Assembly: GCF_921293095.1 (NCBI RefSeq) | Contig: NC_060251.1 | Location: 61,645,585-61,709,584, forward strand | DNA length: 64,000 nucleotides | Direction: 5' to 3' | Source: Ischnura elegans | Taxonomy: Eukaryota; Arthropoda; Insecta; Odonata; Coenagrionidae | Shown: piece by piece, positions 61,376-64,000 of the stretch | Numbering within the stretch: the first letter of the stretch is position 1 | How the letters are laid out: each line of letters starts with the position of its first letter | Made by a program: the position numbers and the translations under genes | Notes under the pieces: model-generated | Told to the model about the DNA's origin: nothing | Seen by the model: the letters and a program-made list of their open reading frames with translations, nothing else | Databases searched by the model: none

Positions 61376-63032
61376 CTGAAAATTCAAAAGAGGATAAAAA
61401 ATTTAGTACACCATTTCATGTGCATTTAGAGCAGCAGTTTCTATCGCTGAAAAATATATACTTAAAACGTTTCAAGTATCAATGGGTTTCAGATTATTCG
61501 AGCATCTTATGAAAAGCCATATGCACCGAAGCACTCGTATATCAGCCACGCGAGAAATTATGGATAATTTAAAATATGTGCTGTACATTATTGCGTACAC
61601 TGACCATTTTTTAACCTTCGCTTGTGTCAAATAATTAAATAATTTTATTTTTATTTTAATAATGCATTAACCAATTTTATATTCTTCATCAAAGAGAAAA
61701 AGTGAATTACAATGAAATTTTATTTATATTCATTTCCATACCACTGAAAACAGCACTTATTACTCTTCTACATCGGGGTTTATGGAGCACTTCGACAACT
61801 ACAGGCCCTGTATCGGGGAAACCTAGCCAAGCGGGACTCTAACCCGCGAAATCTTGTTATGACGGCGAGGATTTTACCCCGCCACTAGATATGGTATTTT
61901 AATACAATTTTAAGCCATTTAGTTTAGGGATAGGTTAGGGAGGACAGGGGAAACAAGTCTCACTTAATATTTGGCGTATACGTTTTCACCCCCCTAATGA
62001 AAGTATAATAATAGAAATAGATAAGTATAATAGATTGAAACGATAGGTTTTAAGCATGAATAAGAGCTCATAATACTCATGGTTTCTTTCATCAAAGATA
62101 AAAAATTAACCGAGAGGATGATTATGACTTTAATACGTCCTTTGGAATGTGAGACACTTACCATAATTGACTGCGTGACCAATATAAATATAGTTCCCTG
62201 CCGAAATCCGACCCAGTCCATCAATGCTCCAGCAACCGACGGGCCCACGAATGCTCCCAAAGAGAACGCAGATGCCCAGAGGCCAGACACTATGGCATAA
62301 GTGCTCAGGTCATCATTGAATCCATAATGCCTGGAATGAAGGAAGCGTTCGTTTAAGTTTTCTTTGAAGTTTTTCAACTCCGTGATAACCAATGCTTAAT
62401 TTCGGCCTGAACGCGCCGGAACGGCGATCCGACACCTTTCAGGGATCTTAGGGTCGTGTCAAAAAATTTCATCATTTATCTTAACCAATCATAACCCAAT
62501 GTTGCTTCTAAGTAACCAAGTAACATCAAACATGTAAAAATTTCACCTACATTCTCTAGCTCTATTCAGGAAAGATTTAAACTACGTGTTCTTTTGTGCT
62601 GTAAATTTTAATGGTGAAATATGTAGCTGCCATAATAATTATGATTGAGCAGAGCATTTTCACTTTTTATTAAATGAGAAGTCTTGAGCATTAATTTCTC
62701 CCAGAATCAGCTTTGGATTAGATAGGGTTAATTATTAGGAAAACATTATTCCTCACCGTAACTATTATTACAAGTATAAAAAATCGGAAGCTTTTTGGTG
62801 GGGGGGACTTGAAGCTGAAAATCGTGTGGATTAAATGCGTTGGTATGCGTTCCGGAACCTCAAATTTTAGAAATTAAGCACTGGTCGTAATATTCATAAG
62901 AGAGGGTATTCTTGATAAAATACGGTAGTCACTTACACGGCAGTTTTTATCGAGTCAATAAAACAGGACACGAGCACGCAAGCAACACCCAACCCATGCA
63001 GCATGAGACCTAAGATGCACATCCACAGGATT
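61157..63032 (-). CDS. Second SLC18B1-like transporter, 3' part only
   Basis: Three coding exons in order on the minus strand: 63032-62937 (96 nt), 62330-62162 (169 nt), 61375-61157 (219 nt with stop). Splice phases match throughout. The encoded C-terminal part covers TM10 to TM12 and a 50-residue tail. It is clearly paralogous to the transporter at 8709-49012: the first two exons have identical length and phase, and share [19 protein letters not shown] and VGFR. The gene begins beyond the right edge. An upstream exon equivalent to exon 8 was not found up to 64000, so the preceding intron exceeds 0.9 kb. The two genes point towards each other with about 11 kb between their ends. Confidence 0.85.
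61745..61900 (-). mobile_element. Possible tRNA-related SINE
   Basis: On the minus strand GTGGCGGGGTAAAATCC resembles box A and, about 25 nt later, GGGTTAGAGTCCC resembles box B. The two-arm layout with CGCGGG...CCCGC is tRNA-like. The ends and target duplication were not found. Confidence 0.4.
62162..62330 (-). CDS. Paralogue exon equivalent to exon 10 (TM11-TM12)
   Basis: The acceptor is CATTCCAG and the donor ATG/GTAAGT. It reads HYGFNDDLSTYAIVSGLWAS then [20 protein letters not shown]. It is 169 nt, as in the other gene. Met-Asp-Trp in place of Leu-Tyr-Asp after the glycine motif is a paralogue-specific change. Confidence 0.9.
62937..63032 (-). CDS. Paralogue exon equivalent to exon 9 (TM10)
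   Basis: The acceptor is CCAAACAG and the donor CCGT/GTAAGT. It reads ILWMCILGLMLHGLGVACVL then VSCFIDSIKTAV. Both its 96 nt length and its phases (one base, 31 codons, two bases) equal those of exon 9 of the other gene. Cys replaces the Ser-Gln pair after GVA, so the transport channel may differ. Confidence 0.85.
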
Positions 63033-64000
63033 CTGTTTGGAGCGAAACAAAATAACTGTTATTAATCAAAGAGATAATGTTTTATGTCAAATTAAAAAAT
63101 AATAGGCCGTGTCAAATAATATTAACATTTACTTGCAAGTGTAATTGAGTCTAAAGAATAGGTATTGTTATCTTTCAAGTTTTTTATTAAAAAATACCAT
63201 TTTTTTACATATTTTTGGGTAGAGAATATTTTTACTGCCCACGTAAACACCAATTATATCAGTGCGCCGTTTTCCAATAACGCTAATTTATTTTAGCGAA
63301 GAATAATAACATATTTAATTTCAGCGAAAAAATATATTAGTAAGGTTCATGAGTTCAAGCGATGTTTGTCCAACAACTTAACATTAGATCAAACAATTTT
63401 CTCAGCTGAATTCAGACCAAAAAATAGGAAACAATCTCGTTACAATAATCGCTCAAAGCAAATATTGAAGTAGTCAATCACCTATACTGCCCCTACTCCA
63501 TTTTTTTTGTCAAAAGGAATTTTTTCAACAAGTTTGAGTACAAAGACGATTTTTCTGAACTGGAAAAAAATAATTCCTGTAATTTTCCCGTATTTTAATA
63601 TGGACTTAGAGGTGAATATGTGGTAGATACCTAATGACAACGTGACTGATTTCAATAGTTGAAATGTCTGCCAGCGGCAGTGACCACATAAAAAGTTTTG
63701 AGAGGCTATTTTGTATATTTTAAGGCCAAAAATTCGCCAACATTAAATAGGTGTCGATCAATTCTGATGTTTTTAATTTTAATTAATTCAACGAGAATAG
63801 GTTCTTAAGGTTTACTGAAAAAAACTAGAAGCAATGGTGTCATGTGATCTCAAATATAGGGTCAATAACTTTCAAAAATTAAAAAAATATAAATCTATTT
63901 TACAAAACGGAAGACCCCGCGCGAATAGATGCACTGGTGAACTATTATATGGAATTAGAAATGCAACTGTCACTCATATATTCAGCGTTCACGCATTCAG
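63033..64000 (-). other. Intron of the second transporter gene, running off the window
   Basis: AT-rich; I searched the minus strand for an exon equivalent to exon 8 of the first gene (motif GWICDR region) and did not see one. Confidence 0.45.

Overview
The window looks like nuclear DNA of an arthropod, most likely an insect. It is AT-rich, genes are split by long introns with standard GT/AG borders, and the background is dense with small non-autonomous transposons. I cannot name the species. No bacterial, viral or organellar gene order is visible.

Two paralogous genes of the major facilitator superfamily (SLC18B1-like, the vesicular amine/polyamine transporter branch) dominate. The first runs left to right, 8709-49012: eleven coding exons that join in frame into 514 residues with twelve predicted membrane segments, followed by about 1.1 kb of 3' UTR. 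The second runs right to left and only its last three coding exons (63032-61157) lie inside the window. Its two internal exons have the same length and phase as exons 9 and 10 of the first gene, so the genes are convergent diverged duplicates. Inside intron 8 of the first gene, on the opposite strand, lies an intronless open glutamate dehydrogenase gene of 544 codons (41154-39520), apparently a functional retrocopy.

The rest is intron and intergenic DNA full of mobile-element debris: at least twelve hAT-like MITEs, most with 8-bp target duplications; four copies of a CACGTG-rich terminal-inverted-repeat element between 28.1 and 36.9 kb; three copies of a 655-670 bp element; one MITE nested inside a mariner-like MITE; a tRNA-derived SINE; non-LTR retrotransposon fragments; and a 392-bp tandem array (58.1-60.0 kb) between the two transporter genes.

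The most unusual signal is a set of four palindromic insertions (1736-2539, 12408-12693, 50293-50532, 52753-52900). Each is flanked by a 12-16 bp direct repeat, and each palindrome carries a single-sided unpaired tail of 27-68 nt. The largest has a near-canonical hammerhead-ribozyme motif in each 363-bp arm, a feature known from Penelope-like elements and retrozymes. The shared layout suggests target-primed reverse transcription followed by snap-back copying of the new cDNA; this mechanism is inference.
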